This document shows positions 23,149-34,961 of a stretch of 64,000 nucleotides of DNA, piece by piece. Within the stretch, counting starts at the first letter, position 1; the number at the start of each line of letters is the position of its first letter. This stretch comes from Silene latifolia. Taxonomy: Eukaryota; Streptophyta; Magnoliopsida; Caryophyllales; Caryophyllaceae. The notes under the pieces were generated by a model that was not told where the DNA came from, searched no databases, and was given only the letters and a program-made list of their open reading frames with translations. A program made the translations under genes and the position numbers. The stretch spans positions 452,985,311 through 453,049,310 of the forward strand of contig NC_133538.1 of NCBI RefSeq assembly GCF_048544455.1, read 5' to 3'.

Positions 23149-24161
23149 TCCTACGAAATAAGAAACATATTAAAATCAAAATACAAATTGTAAAACCAGT
23201 AAGTCAAAATAAAAAACAGTTTTATTTCGCAAATGTTGCATACATCAGAATCTCTTTAAACCCCAAATACGAATACTGGGATAAGAATGTTGGGTGAATT
23301 TAATTCATTCTAAATTAATTCAACAAAAGTGATCCTTGAATTTGAATTTGTCCAGAATGAAAAAAACAAATAAAATGTATTAATGGCAAAAGAAATCGAT
23401 TAAACAAGCTAATCGATTAAACAACCTAATTCCCGAAGTGCAACATATAAATATATAATCATTAATCAAACATATAAATTATAAACGGTTTGACAACCTA
23501 ATTCATATTTTATTATGACGATTAAGCAACATATAAACGAAATCGATTAAACAACATATAATCAAACAAAATCAAACAGTTTAACAAGTGACAACAATCC
23601 AACAATCAACATCTAATCTTAATACAAAAGAAAAAAAAACAAATAAAACGGGGAAAAAAAGAAAATCATAACAAAAAATACAAAAAAATCGAACGAAAAT
23701 CAAATTGAAAACTAAAAAAGTGAAGTACAAACGAAAATTAATTAAAATGAGACAACAAACCTTGTTAGAGAGATGATTTCTGAGGCAGATCTGAATTGAA
23801 GGAAATATATTGTTTGAATTAGGGTTTAAATTGGGGGAAAATGGGAATGGGGGATCTGATTTTTTTGGTATGTTGAATGAGGCGGTTGGTGAGAGTGAAC
23901 GATTGAAAGACTGAGTCATTTTTTTCTTAGGGTTATTGGCTTATTGCGGTTTTTTTTTTTTTTTTTTAATAAAACTTAAAACCGGGTCAAACCGGGTATA
24001 AGCTTTCCCAATTTTACTAATCCGGATACGAACAATTTTTAAAAAATCGTATCGGGTATACGGAAATAAAAATCGTATATACGGAAAACCGTATAATGAG
24101 AACTGTATACCATATCGTATCCGTATTAAAAAACCGTTTCGGAAATTTTTGCTCAGCTCCA
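23149..24161. other. hAT 5' region and right terminus
   Basis: This is the non-coding region upstream of the transposase, with AT-rich leader sequence and, from about 23975, the right subterminal repeats (CGTATCGGGTATACGG-type) ending in the terminal repeat GCTCAGCTCCA. No independent gene is supported. Confidence 0.6.
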
Positions 24162-25622
24162 AGCTCTACACTCCTAAACAAATTTTATAATAGAGTTTAA
24201 GTTGTGCACAAACCGAAAAACTAATATCGAAATATCAACGTATATAAAGTATTTTTTCGTATTAAGTTTTCTACACACAAAAGCATATTTTATATTTTTG
24301 ATTTTCTCTTTTTCTCACTTTCCTTTTTATTTCATGTTAGTATGTGTTTTGTTCAATAATTGTTGTCAGCGTATTTGTCCATCTAATTTTTTCACTCTTC
24401 TTGACATCAAATTAGAAGAATACAGACAGACATATTCATGATGCCATGATTGATGAATATGGCAAACCATTTTAATTAAGGTGAAAATTTTATAATTATT
24501 TTATTTATGTCCTATCATAATATAAATCTCTTTATTGTAGATTTTGCGTACTTCAAGTTGAACGATATGTATGAATTATGATCATCGAATAGTTAATTTC
24601 TCCGTCACAATTATTAATTTATTTTTGATTAAAGCACTCCTCGCAAAAGAAAAAGTAAACAATATTAACGATTTTGAATGAAGTATATTGCTAAATCAAT
24701 TGAGATTCAGGATCAAAGGCACAAACCATTCAAGTTTCCATCATTCTATTCCTTTCCTCACACATATATTTTTACAAGAAAATTTGATGATGCCAAAGTT
24801 GTGAGGCAATTTGGTACTACGTACAATAAACAAAAGAAGAACCCAACGATCGGTGATACAACAAAATGAATAATATGGAGTAATACATCTATAAAAAAGA
24901 GAATATATGATAACATGGATTAAAATGAGGGAGCTGCTCTTTATCAACCAAATTTTATCTAAATCGTCCAATTATTTTCCTCGAACATGAATAGTGTCAA
25001 AATATGAGATGTATTTGGAATTAAATGGAGGGAGTATGTTTATTATAGGCCACGTACAGTACAACCGAGACACCATTTCTAACATGTAAATTAATTTCTA
25101 ACATGTAAATTAGAGTACGATTGCCATTTAATTTGGCAATGAATCTTTTAATTAATGAAAAACTTTGATATCTAAAAGCCTTTTACTTACGCGATTAATG
25201 TAATTATCCAAACAATAATAAACTTAAAATGAGAATTATATTTATATAGTCCGATTTTATCAAGATTAATATGCTTGCATATTACTGTATAAGACCTTAT
25301 TCTTTAGGCTCAAATTTTTTGAACTTTAATGAATTTGGAGGATCTAAACCAAACTGCACTAAACTTATAGGAATTAAATTGAATTGAACTTATATAAATC
25401 CGAACTGAAGTGAACCGAAGAACAAAAATGAATTAAGAAGACCAGAACACATCAAAGAGCATATATAGTAAAACTATAGTTATATCATCTATTTTGATTT
25501 TATTAGTACAAAGTCGAGCTACGTAGAGAGTACTTGAGTTTGATAAACTATATCACATTCACCCCATAATCAGTACAAATCATACAAAGGCCGTAGTACA
25601 TGAAATTACAAATCATATATCG
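24162..25622. other. AT-rich spacer
   Basis: No coding similarity is seen. A lone Stowaway-like end (AAATGGAGGGAGTA at about 25023-25037) lies here without a partner within a few hundred bases. Confidence 0.45.
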
Positions 25623-25938
25623 TAAAGAGCCTTAAATGTTATATGTGCTTGAATGGACAAGCTGACGCATAGAAATAGCTATTATTATCTACGTTGCAAA
25701 TTAATGAATGACTTGGGTGCAACATGAGATTTTCTCAAAAGTCAAAACACTACTTATTTCCTCCTACACAAATATTTGTGTAAAGAGCCTTAAATGTTAT
25801 ATGTGCTTGAATGGACAAGCTGACGCATAGAAATAGCTATTATTATCTACGTTGCAAATTAATGAATGACTTGGGTGCAACATGAGATTTTCTCAAAAGT
25901 CAAAACACTACTTATTTCCTCCTACACAAATATTTGTG
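25623..25938. repeat. 158-bp tandem duplication (two copies)
   Basis: The unit beginning TAAAGAGCCTTAAATGTTAT is present at 25623-25780 and again at 25781-25938. I see no differences between copies by eye, so the duplication is recent. No gene lies in it. Confidence 0.93.
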
Positions 25939-25956
25939 TAAGACGGTCTTACACAA
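25934..25956. repeat. Perfect 11-bp inverted repeat around AAGACGGTCTT
   Basis: TTGTGTAAGAC and GTCTTACACAA flank a single G. It overlaps the end of the second 158-bp copy and could mark the terminus of a small inverted-repeat element; no partner end is evident. Confidence 0.6.
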
Positions 25957-25989
25957 GTTTAATGTAAAATGAATTTCTCTTATAGTTAA

Positions 25990-26442
25990 ACCAGGGCGCT
26001 TCGCCCCTGGACCCAGACTCGCTGACCGGGCAGCGAGACCCCCGTCATAGTTATTCGAACGAAAACTATTCCGCAATCCCATAAATAATTACACGAACGT
26101 ACACTCCGTACTTCCCGATCTCACATTACATTATTTAGAAATTACCCATCAATGAATCGACCTTAATCAAATGAACCGGTAATTACTCTTAAATCACCAA
26201 CACAACTAACACTGAATTTCGCAAGGAAGAATGAGTATTATCTCACCCTCGCAAGAACGAAATAATAAATCTTATAACTCGCAAGCAATAAGAACTAACA
26301 AGAACTCTTGTATTAATCACTCTAATTGTCTTCCTCTAAAACTAATTACAAAGCCTCCTATTTATACTAAAATAGAACGACCTAAAGACTCTTAGAAAAA
26401 ATAAAAAACTTTCACAAACTAATTAGAAAATAAAAATTACTC
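25990..26442 (-). repeat. Possible LTR-like fragment with minus-strand TATA box
   Basis: On the minus strand a TATAAATAGGAGGC sequence (about 26351-26365) is followed by a leader-like stretch and ends in a GC-rich patch (GGGTCCAGGGGCGAAGCGCC, about 26001-26022). This looks like a retroelement LTR with promoter, but no pair, target duplication or coding region confirms it. Confidence 0.3.
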
Positions 26443-27290
26443 TGTAACACCTCCGCTTATCTAAGAGCCTTAAGCTAGACATCTCAGATAAAAGACGGTG
26501 TTACCATCTTAGTTGCCTGAGGTAAATAGTATAAGAAACAAACGACTCGAGGTACTTTGAAATAAATAACGAATGGGAAAAAAAAAATTGTCCGCATTGG
26601 ACTACAACACATGGCCAAAGCCTCCAAATAAAGTAATGAGCTAGTTTAAATTAATTACAAACCAATAAATGAGTTTATTAATTAATAAATGTTTAAGTCG
26701 AAAACTAGGTGATGACACGATTCCAGCGCACTCGTCACATTCCCAGCAATCATCCAGCAACAACTATACCTGTATTAATCTGTTCCCATGACGGAAGACA
26801 TATGAGACACACAACACCCAAAACAAGCCAACCTCATGATCTATAATAAATAAAAGGACAACATGTGAATAATATAAAATAAATACTGAAATGAATACGA
26901 AGTCACAATGCCACTATCTCAATAATGAGTCACAAGTAGTCTGTTGCCGAGGCTCTCAGCCCAAGCTCAGCCACATCATGTTGACTAGCCACGCCAGGTC
27001 CAGGGCCAACTCCGAACACTATGCCCTGCCCCTCCTATCCAAACCAAGGTCCATAACTTTTCAACTTCCCCGTGCCTGGCCTATCCAAACTCATCTCATC
27101 TCGTCGCATTACCAATATAATAATATGAATTCACAAAACATAAACCAACCACAATTCCAAGTTCTTTGTTTAACTAATGTCAACCGTGCGAGATGAAATG
27201 AAAGATATGATTTAACATAACATGCCAGAATACTCTCATGGTCTTGTCTCCAAGCCTGTTATACTATTTTCTTGTTCCTCTCATGGGCTG
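26443..27290 (-). repeat. Truncated LTR related to element B
   Basis: It begins TGTAACACCTCC and runs parallel to the left LTR of element B in layout: a short GC-rich opening, a GATATCACCATCTCGG-like stretch (here GGTGTTACCATCTTAG) and a later block rich in CCCGCC-type sequence. The other LTR end is not found, so I treat it as a fragment. The right limit is approximate. Confidence 0.4.
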
Positions 27291-28660
27291 AAATTTCGGA
27301 CCACCTTATGATATTTTCAACTACTTTCCTTGTGTTATTAAGGTAACACGATTCTAGCGGTCCTATTATTCATACTATCCTTAGGGATTGTATGTATATG
27401 TACATATTGTATTGTCTTTTTTGGAGTTATTGGGATGTAACTATGTAAGTATACTTGTTAACTGTTGGTACGGATTTATGTGCTCAAAGTTTTATCAGGT
27501 ATATTATATTATTTATTATTATGTATATTTCTTTTTATTAATTTTATTTCATGTGAGATGGGTACAATTCATTTGTGTGTTTGAGATTGATTATGGAAAT
27601 GAAATATTAGAGCAGTTGAAAAGTTAGTTTGACCGAAAGAGGAATTTAACTCTTAGATAATAAAAAGTAGGTTTTAAGTGTAATTGTGCTGGGAAGTGGG
27701 AAGTAAAGAGGATACTTGGGTGATGTCAATTTACTATGGGGTTGAAAAGAGTAGAGTGCATGCATGAACATTATTATGTTAATTTGTTGTTTGGCCAAAG
27801 TCAGAAGCATAAAGGCTATGCTATCAACCAATTATTGTTAACGAAATATTATTTTGGTATTGGTATTGGAATTGTGTTTTATAGCAAGCTCTCATATTGA
27901 GTTTTGTTGTCATTTTCTCTAACTCGACTTGTGGTTCAGTAGTTTAGAGTTTTATTTTTAAGTGTTGAGCACGGTTCATTATTAGACCTTTGACGATATT
28001 GATGTTAAAATTGAGATTGATTAATGGTATTATTATTATTATAATTATTTAGAGATAGGAAGGAATTGAGAAGAATATAGGATGTTTAGTATAGTTGAAT
28101 GTTAACAATGCATTTGTAGCATTTAAGAAGTTATCGTAGCTGTGTCTTGTGTTGAAGATGGTTTTATTAGGACTTTGAGTTCATTTATTTGGTTTATCGC
28201 CTTGTGAGAGAGGTGATGGAGATCCGACATTAAGGGTTTATTTTGATAAATGATCGGTAGCGAAAAGTTCTATTAATCGTTGTGGAATGGCATGTCTTGA
28301 CTAATTTGGTTAGTATTTAGATAGTACAATCGTGTAGGGTCTTTATTAGTAACCAAGGTAACGGGGACGTAACCTTTGTCTTAACGGGGTAGAATGGCGC
28401 ACACCGTTAATAATTATCAGCTTGAGCTTAGAATAAATTATTTTCATTTAATATTTGGCGACTTTTATGTGAAGGTCGACTAGTGTTATGTTGAACTTCG
28501 ACGACGCAGTTTCTTTAAGGAGGATGGACAGTAATACTACCTTTTATTCGATAAATGGTTCTTTAGTTAGTATGTTAAAAGCATGTGAGCGTTGTATTGT
28601 GTTAAGTGGTTTTAAGTTTGAGCGAACTTTGGGGACGAAATTCATTTTAAGGGGGAAGAC
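27291..28660 (+). other. Decayed 3' internal region of a Ty3/gypsy element
   Basis: No protein similarity survives. The end of the stretch (GGGGACGAAATTCATTTTAA then GGGGGAAGAC, 28632-28660) matches the polypurine region of element B (GGGGACGAAGTTCC, then AAGGAGGGAAGAC), but on the + strand. It precedes an LTR start, so I infer it is the 3' untranslated part of a B-related element. Confidence 0.5.
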
Positions 28661-28819
28661 TGTAATACCCGTAATTTTGTAAGGTTTAATTAGCATTTTA
28701 TATTTTATTATGAGTCGGGATTAATAAGTGAGACGGTTTAGAAAAGAAGAAAAAATAAAATAAAACAAGCCTTGTTATATAATCTCGGTTGAGCCAAGCT
28801 AATTGAGAGCCCAATGTAC

Positions 28820-28820
<1 letters not shown>
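28661..28820 (+). repeat. Start of a truncated 3' LTR
   Basis: TGTAATACCCGTAATTTTG follows the polypurine tract directly. Only about 160 bp are left before a TA microsatellite and another transposon terminus. Confidence 0.55.

Positions 28821-28822
<2 letters not shown>

Positions 28823-28892
<70 letters not shown>
28823..28892. repeat. TA microsatellite
   Basis: About 35 uninterrupted AT dinucleotides abut the left terminus of the outer element of the nest. A matching TA tract abuts its right terminus. Confidence 0.95.
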
Positions 28893-28897
<5 letters not shown>

Positions 28898-28899
28898 GG

Positions 28900-29830
28900 T
28901 TCAAGTGAGTCCTCTACTCTTACATGAGTCCCTAAGTCCTATTTCTAACCCTTAGATCATAGAAAATGGATGGCTAAGATTAAACAAAAAAAAAAGGGAG
29001 ATATAAAAACAAGCAAACCCTAATTTATCCTCACACACTCATTCATTCTCTCTGCCTCCCTCATCTCTCTAACTCCCTCATCTCTCTAACTCCTTCCTCT
29101 CTAACTCCCTCGTCCACCACCGGCTACTACCCGCACCGCCTTCACCACAGACCACAATACGCCACAACCATCACAGCTCCTGTCACGCCCCAATGCCACC
29201 CCTCCTACACGCCAATCCTGCCGCCTCCACCGCCACAACTACCGTCGCCTCAGTTCTAAAATTTGACCACCACAACTCTCCCTTCTCCCTCATGACTACC
29301 ATCTTAATCAATTACTTTCTGATTTTTATATTTTCATAATTTTTTTTCCTGATTTAAACTTGTGGTGCGTGGTGGTGTTTAGGCGGCGGTGCGTGGTGGT
29401 GTTGGGCAAAGGCGAGGGTTGTTGGTGGTGTTTGGAAAAGGCGAGGGTGGTGAGAGATTTTTTGTCGTGGTGGTTGTTGAAAGTTGTGGCGGGTCGTGGT
29501 CTTTTCTGCCGCCTCCTTCCCCACTCTCCTTTCCCTTTTTTTTTCTTTTTCTTTCCGTTTTTGTGGGTGTTTGTTAGCGATGTCATGGTGGGTGTGTTGG
29601 TGAGTCCACTAAGTCCTATGTCGTGGGTTGGCGTTTCTTTTTTTCAGATCTGCAATTATGTCATGGTGGTTGTTTCTTTTTTTCAGATCTGCAATTTTTT
29701 TTTGTGAAGTCGGGTTGTTGGTGGTGGTGGCGACAAAGTACTGGTGTTGTCGGCATCGTGGGTGTGGGTCTGGTGGCGTTGTGGGTGTGTGGCTGATGGT
29801 CTCTTTTTTTTTTCCCAGATTTATGTCGTG
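28900..29830. other. Left arm of the outer element
   Basis: It carries a CT-rich leader-like stretch (CTCTCTAACTCCCTCATCTC repeated near 29050-29110) and GT-rich repeats (GCGTGGTGGTGTT near 29370-29410). A unit GTTTCTTTTTTTCAGATCTG is duplicated at about 29630 and 29668. No reading frame has recognisable similarity. Confidence 0.5.
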
Positions 29831-29844
29831 CACTACTACAATTT

Positions 29845-30110
29845 AAGGCAAAGAGAACGCCTCTTCAAGAACGGTTGATAGCGGAACCGGTCTCTTTTTT
29901 ATTTTTAGTTTGGCGGGCATATAGGATTCTAATAGAGAACGGTTGTTTGCTCAAACCGTTCTCGTACATTAACAAAGAGAAGGGTTAAGTTTGACCAACC
30001 GTCTTAAAATATAAAAGAGACCGGTTATATATCCAGAACCGTTCTCCTTGATAAAACAAAGAGCACGGTCCCTATCCTTAACCGTTCTCTATTAAATCGC
30101 TAAAGACCCC
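29845..30110. repeat. Left subterminal repeats of CACTA 2
   Basis: Direct and inverted AGAGAACGGTT/AACCGTTCTC units, about ten in 260 bp, including AGAGACCGGTT variants. The mirror block is at 45345-45640. These are the likely docking sites for a transposon DNA-binding protein supplied in trans. Confidence 0.85.
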
Positions 30111-30639
30111 ATTTACCTATCATCCTAATACAATCCCAACTCATATGTCACATAATCATCCTTTCGTCCCTTTTCTCAATTTCCACCGCTACCACCCTCA
30201 TCGCATCATCGATGACCATTCATACAACTGTTTTTTCATCACCGCTCGTCAGTTGCCATCTTCCCACCGCCTCTCCCCTGTCGCGCATATCTAAAGTCAA
30301 GAACATGTGCTAGGTATGGTGATTCTGATAAATCGTTCAATCTCTTCATGAATTAGAAACTGTATCCTTATTATTTTGACTGCATAAATTAATTTCTTTG
30401 GTGTTACATATTTTGACCTGCTATTATACAGTTAATAACTAGATGTGATTTCATTGGGTGGTAGGAATATAAAGAAAAAAAAAAGGAAAAAGAAACGCAG
30501 TGAAGATTGAGAAATTGAGATTTGCCAAATTAGGGACATCAACTTAGTAAACCACCACATTCTGTTGTTGATTGATACGAGTAATAAGATCGCTTCCATT
30601 TCCTTCCTCTTCATTCAATATTCCTTTAACTTTGGGTAC

Positions 30640-31080
30640 GCTTTCTTAATCTCTTCTCTTTTTCAATTGTCCCGTGCTACTTTTTCTCACTTTTTCTGGG
30701 TAGTCATCGTCATGCGCTATCTTCATCCTTGAATCATCATCATCCATCTATGTTTTGAGTCGATTATTACGTTATTTTCTTGTGCTATTTTGATATTTGA
30801 TGGCATTTTGAATTGATAAAGTTATTGAATTTAGTGTTTCTCTTGCATTTTATTTTTGTGTTAAATCAATCAAGACATGGAAACTAATATAAAGGCATCA
30901 ACTTGCATCCTGTTAATTAAGCAAATTCATTTTTTGATTTGAAATGAAGTTACATTAGTGAAAACTAATTTACATGCTCGCTTAATGGCTTATTTCATAG
31001 TGGTGTTATGTTATGTATGAAATGTGTTCTTTTACTTTTAAGTATCATGTCCTTATTTTCAACATTATTAACCAGTGTTA
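30640..31080 (+). repeat. Duplicated intron-like block, copy 1 (CACTA 2 cargo)
   Basis: From about 30650 to 31012 this matches 43785-44135 almost base for base with scattered changes (for example GACATGGAAACTAATATAAA in both). It leads into the ACD11-like fragment in both places, so a piece of the captured gene with its 5' intron is present twice, on either side of the inserted retroelement. Confidence 0.85.
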
Positions 31081-31117
31081 GTGTGTCACCATGATCGAGG
31101 ATGGTGGGAATATAAGC

Positions 31118-31335
31118 CATTGCGGGAGATAGCTAAAGCATTCGAGGATCTGGCACTCGCTGTTAATTCCCAGGAGGACTCTCATCTCGGGAGGACTCTG
31201 TGAAGGATGCAGCTTCTAATGCTTATTCTCAAGTATTTGCTCCATATCATGGTTAGGCAATCAGAAAAGTTGTTGCTGCTGGGATGTATGCCCTACCTAC
31301 TAAAGCACATTTGCTAAGGAAGCTTAATGAATATG
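31118..31335 (+). pseudogene. Captured ACD11-like glycolipid-transfer protein fragment, copy 1
   Basis: The sequence reads PLREIAKAFEDLALAVNSQ, then after a deletion VKDAASNAYSQVFAPYHG, a TAG stop (31254-31256, where the family has Trp), AIRKVVAAGMYALPTKAHLL and LRKLNEY, ending at a GTATG splice-donor-like site. This is the start and the end of the plant ACD11/GLTP domain, a cytosolic lipid-transfer fold that binds sphingolipids. The middle of the domain is missing. The join falls in a GGAGGACTCT sequence that occurs twice (about 31173 and 31190). No other cause for expression is seen; it is a relic carried by the CACTA. Confidence 0.75.
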
Positions 31336-31695
31336 GTATGTCATCCTTTTTTTTACCTTCTAAAATTTAATTTGAGAGTAATTTTGTCATTTTTACAAGT
31401 ACGTTTAGAATGATTTTAAGCAGTGGATAGCCATTGGTTGTGGCTTGGATAGAGTTGAGTCGGTTGCTTTCCAACGAAATACTACTCTCGAGATGTTGTA
31501 AAACCATTTGTTGTGTATCTATCACTCATTGCGTGTAATGTTGTAAATGTAATGCGTATTGAGAATTAGTTTGTCCATCAGAGATTAGGATAAGATTTGC
31601 ATATTAGAAGAGAAACTTGTAGAATTAATGAAAATTATTGAGTAAATAGATTTCAAGGAGATTTCCTGCCTGTGTAGCTCATGTCCTTCTGTTGT

Positions 31696-31700
31696 GGTAT
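31696..31700. other. Target duplication GGTAT of the Tat/Ogre-like element (left)
   Basis: The identical 5 bp recur at 43769-43773, immediately after the other LTR. Confidence 0.9.
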
Positions 31701-34700
31701 TGTGGACAAGGCCCTCGGGAACTGCGTACGCGGGATCCACACTAGGCATAATCGACTCGAGGTTCTTTCGAATCGAATTAAGACATATTAGAGTCGCCAC
31801 CAAGTTTTTTGGGAACTTGGAACCGTTCAAGTCAACTTTACACCTTTCATCGAAAAGCATAAAGCCAATAGACTACCAGTGATTAAAGATAAAGACTTGT
31901 ACCCTATATCACTCGATTTGAATGACTCTCGTAATCCAATGGTATTTAGACGGATCCACAAACCATAGATCTTGAGTAAGGGGTGAGGGTACGTGTTGGG
32001 AAGCCCATAAGGACACCCAACCCCGCCCGTCGATAACGGCCTCTACTAAGTCAAGTATGGATTTCAAACAAGGTCATAGCTACTATGATATATGAAATGC
32101 AAACATCGTTTTAACCCTAACATGTGAAGTTTCTATGTCGATTTAGATGCAACTAAACTAACTTTGTCAAAGTTGTAATTTAGCATGTGGGTTGATTGAT
32201 CTAAGCAACATATAAACGAAAGCAAACAAGGCTTAGGGGGAATGGGGGAGCCGTTGGGATCTACCTATTACAAACCAGGCATTTCATGCCGACACAACAA
32301 TAAATTAAAGATACAACTCGATCTAAATACAATCGCTACATACGAAATCGTACACGATACATTACATGGCCATTCGACCTAGGAAACCGTGCACAAGAGG
32401 GGTGGCCCACGGCTTACATGACTCACGGCCTTGGGTCACTCCTCGTAATGTGTGCTTTCACTTAATCTTATCGAATTAGACATAGGGCTACGCATCAAAG
32501 CATGTATTAGCATAAATCGGGCCATGTTGCTTTGAACAACATGCGATTTACTACGCTCTTACATGCATTGAGGCACAACCATCTAACCAAACAAGACTAA
32601 GGTTTTTGAAAGATGTTTTGACTCGATAAAAGAAAGCTAACTTGAAAATTACAAACAAACTACCAAACACGACTCGATGAACAAACGATAAATTACAAGT
32701 TATAAAGCGATAAAGAACAAGCGATTCATAAAACGGACGAAACCAGAAGGACCAAAAGACACGGCCAAATCACGGCCAAACCAAACACGGCTACCCTAGG
32801 TCCTAGGTCAGGTTCATTAGTTAGATCAAATGATTGCGAAACGAACTCGAAACAAATTAGAAAACAAGTTGAAAACGACGTTGATCGGTTGAGATGATGT
32901 CGCGCAAAGGGGCATTCTACACGGCCTAAAAGGGGTCAAGTTAGGTCAAATTCGCTAATTAATTTAACTCATCGAGTGTCAATAAGAAGGTGCTAATCAC
33001 GCACTCTCATACTAGCGAGAAATTATGTGAAAGAGAGATGCATTCGATTGAATTACAGAATTGTTGGTTGATTTTAAAGCTTATGTCGAAGCCACCTATC
33101 GTGTCTAATTAGGTTATTAAATTGATCTAATGTCATCTAAATAAGTTATATGTTAACAATCAGAAGTCATACTAACATGCAACGGGTCCTAAGGTGGGTC
33201 GGATTGGCCGAGACAAACAAAGGGTCAAAAACGAGGAGCGAAGTTAGAAATTCGTTTTATTTATGCCCTACCTTGAACACGAGGATATGTAAATGAGACG
33301 GGGGTGTACGACCGACTGATGTAGCGGTTTCTTTTCCCATCTCAAGTCAACGCGGGTGTTCATGGTGGTACTTTAACTCATACTCGGACTAAACTAGTTT
33401 CATAGTTAATTTAAATGATAAATAAAAAGCGATAAACAAACAAAACAAACTATAAGAAAAACAAACATAAAAACAAAATAAAAAAAGGAGAAAGAGGAGG
33501 ATTTGATGCACCCTCAACCTACATGTATCGTTGACACCGTCTTGGGTCGTAATCGATGGTAGATTTTATCTCGAGAGGCCGTCGTCGACGAAGAAACAAA
33601 GCAAACACGCGTTTTTATCGAATCTGGACAGCAACTTTCAAACAGCGATTTCTCCCTCGTTTCACGATGAAAATTCAATTTAAAAGATGTTTTGAAAACT
33701 AGAAAGAGAGGAGAACAAAGATCTTAAAGCAACCCCTGCTCGTCTTGAGTTATTGGGCACGAAAAACGAGCACAAACAGAACTGGACAGACAGGAACAAA
33801 CCGCGAAAACAGAGTGTATAACACTCTGTTTTTCGAGGGATTTCGTGTACTCTCAAGGGCAATTTGGCTCGTAAATCTTTGTCTATGTGTATATGGATAT
33901 ATGGTTAATTAGGAACAAGAAACTCGAGTTTTGATGGAGGTTTGAAGGAGGAACGAATTGTTTTTCGAAGAGGACACACAAACTGTTCCAGTTTGGATGT
34001 CGGTTTTGTGGAGGGTTTTTGAGAGGCAATTAGGGTTTGTTTCTGAGGTTTAAAGCTTGTGAGGGAAGGTAGTATGTATGTAGAACTTAGAGGAATGAAT
34101 GTATGGTGAAGGGGGGGTATTTATAAGGAGTTAAAGTAGGGTAAAAGAGAGGAGAGGCAGACGGGCTCGGCTGAGCATAGCTGCTGTCCAGCAGCTTTTG
34201 GGGGGTTTTCTAGGGTTCGTTTGGGGGGTTTTCTTGGTGATTAAGGTAAGGTAATATAGGTAGGATATTAGGGTATGGGTTAGGGTTAATGGGCACGGGT
34301 TTTGGTGGTGTTTGGAGCGGGTTTTGGACTCGGGTTTGAGCTGCGAAACAGGGGGGCTGCTTTGTGTTTTGCGCGGGCTGTTGGGGGTGATTTGGGACGG
34401 GATTTGGGCCATGGTTATGGGGTTCGAACTGGGGTTGGATGGGTAGTGGTCTAGGTTGGTTAGTGTACTCGAGATTCGTGCCAATTCGTAGAGAAAACGG
34501 GCTCAAAAACCGAGCTAAAATCGAGCTCAAAAACACATGTTCAAAACGAGTTCTTTTCGATTTTCAAATCAATTAACACATTAAAATAAATGATTTTTCA
34601 AACCAAATATACTCATAACATGATTTTTCAAATCAATTATTTATTTTATTTTCAATAAAATAAACTTGGGAAAATAAATTCAAAATAAAATAAAATAAAT

Positions 34701-34946
34701 TGAAATCACCTTAAAAAAGACTTTAATTTAAATATCATTTAAATTAATAAAATGAACTCACTTAAAAAACATTAATTTAAATATCATTTAAATTAATAAA
34801 ATACTTCATCGACGACGCCCATTCTACATCGTAAAACGAGCTCCAAATAATGACAATGACAACTAAAGAATACATGTGTCCTATCATCATCGGGTGTTTG
34901 TCGGGTTCTCTATAAATTCCAATATCGACGGATACGGGTATCTACA
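31701..34946 (-). repeat. 3' LTR of the Tat/Ogre-like element
   Basis: 3246 bp, from TGTGGACAAGG to TATCTACA on the + strand. It is nearly identical to the second LTR; by eye I count a few dozen substitutions and some small indels, roughly 1 percent. Confidence 0.92.
34118..34125 (-). promoter_or_regulatory. TATA box in the 3' LTR copy
   Basis: TATAAATA on the minus strand is followed downstream by a pyrimidine-rich leader (CCCCCCCTTCACC). The equivalent in the other LTR is at 42940-42947. It is the most TATA-like site in this LTR and is placed to drive the element RNA. Confidence 0.5.
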
Positions 34947-34961
34947 GAGCCCCCACTTTGA
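34947..34961 (-). other. Polypurine tract of the Tat/Ogre-like element
   Basis: The minus strand reads TCAAAGTGGGGGCTC directly before the 3' LTR start TGTAGATACCC. Confidence 0.85.

Larger units (their letters stand above)
12056..24161 (-). mobile_element. hAT transposon interrupted by a Ty3/gypsy element
   Basis: The termini are imperfect inverted repeats: CAGAGTTGAGCAAAA at the left and the complement of TGGAGCTGAGCAAAAA at the right. Possible 8-bp target duplications are TATTCTAC and AGCTCTAC, which match at only 5 of 8 positions. Both ends carry many copies of a GTATCGGGTA/TACCCGATAC-type motif. The transposase lies on the minus strand in two parts separated by element B. Without element B it would be about 3.85 kb. 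Ends are moderately certain; hAT identity is strong. Confidence 0.8.

Noticed and set aside
25016-25037. A second Stowaway element
   Set aside because: Only one end (AAATGGAGGGAGTA) is present; no inverted partner with a TA duplication was found nearby.
28698-28904. Frame of Ile-Tyr repeats
   Set aside because: It is a direct translation of the TA microsatellite.
34131-34536. Proline- and asparagine-rich frames in the Tat/Ogre-like LTRs (also 43032-43358)
   Set aside because: They follow from G-rich LTR sequence read on the opposite strand, occur in both LTRs and have no domain similarity.
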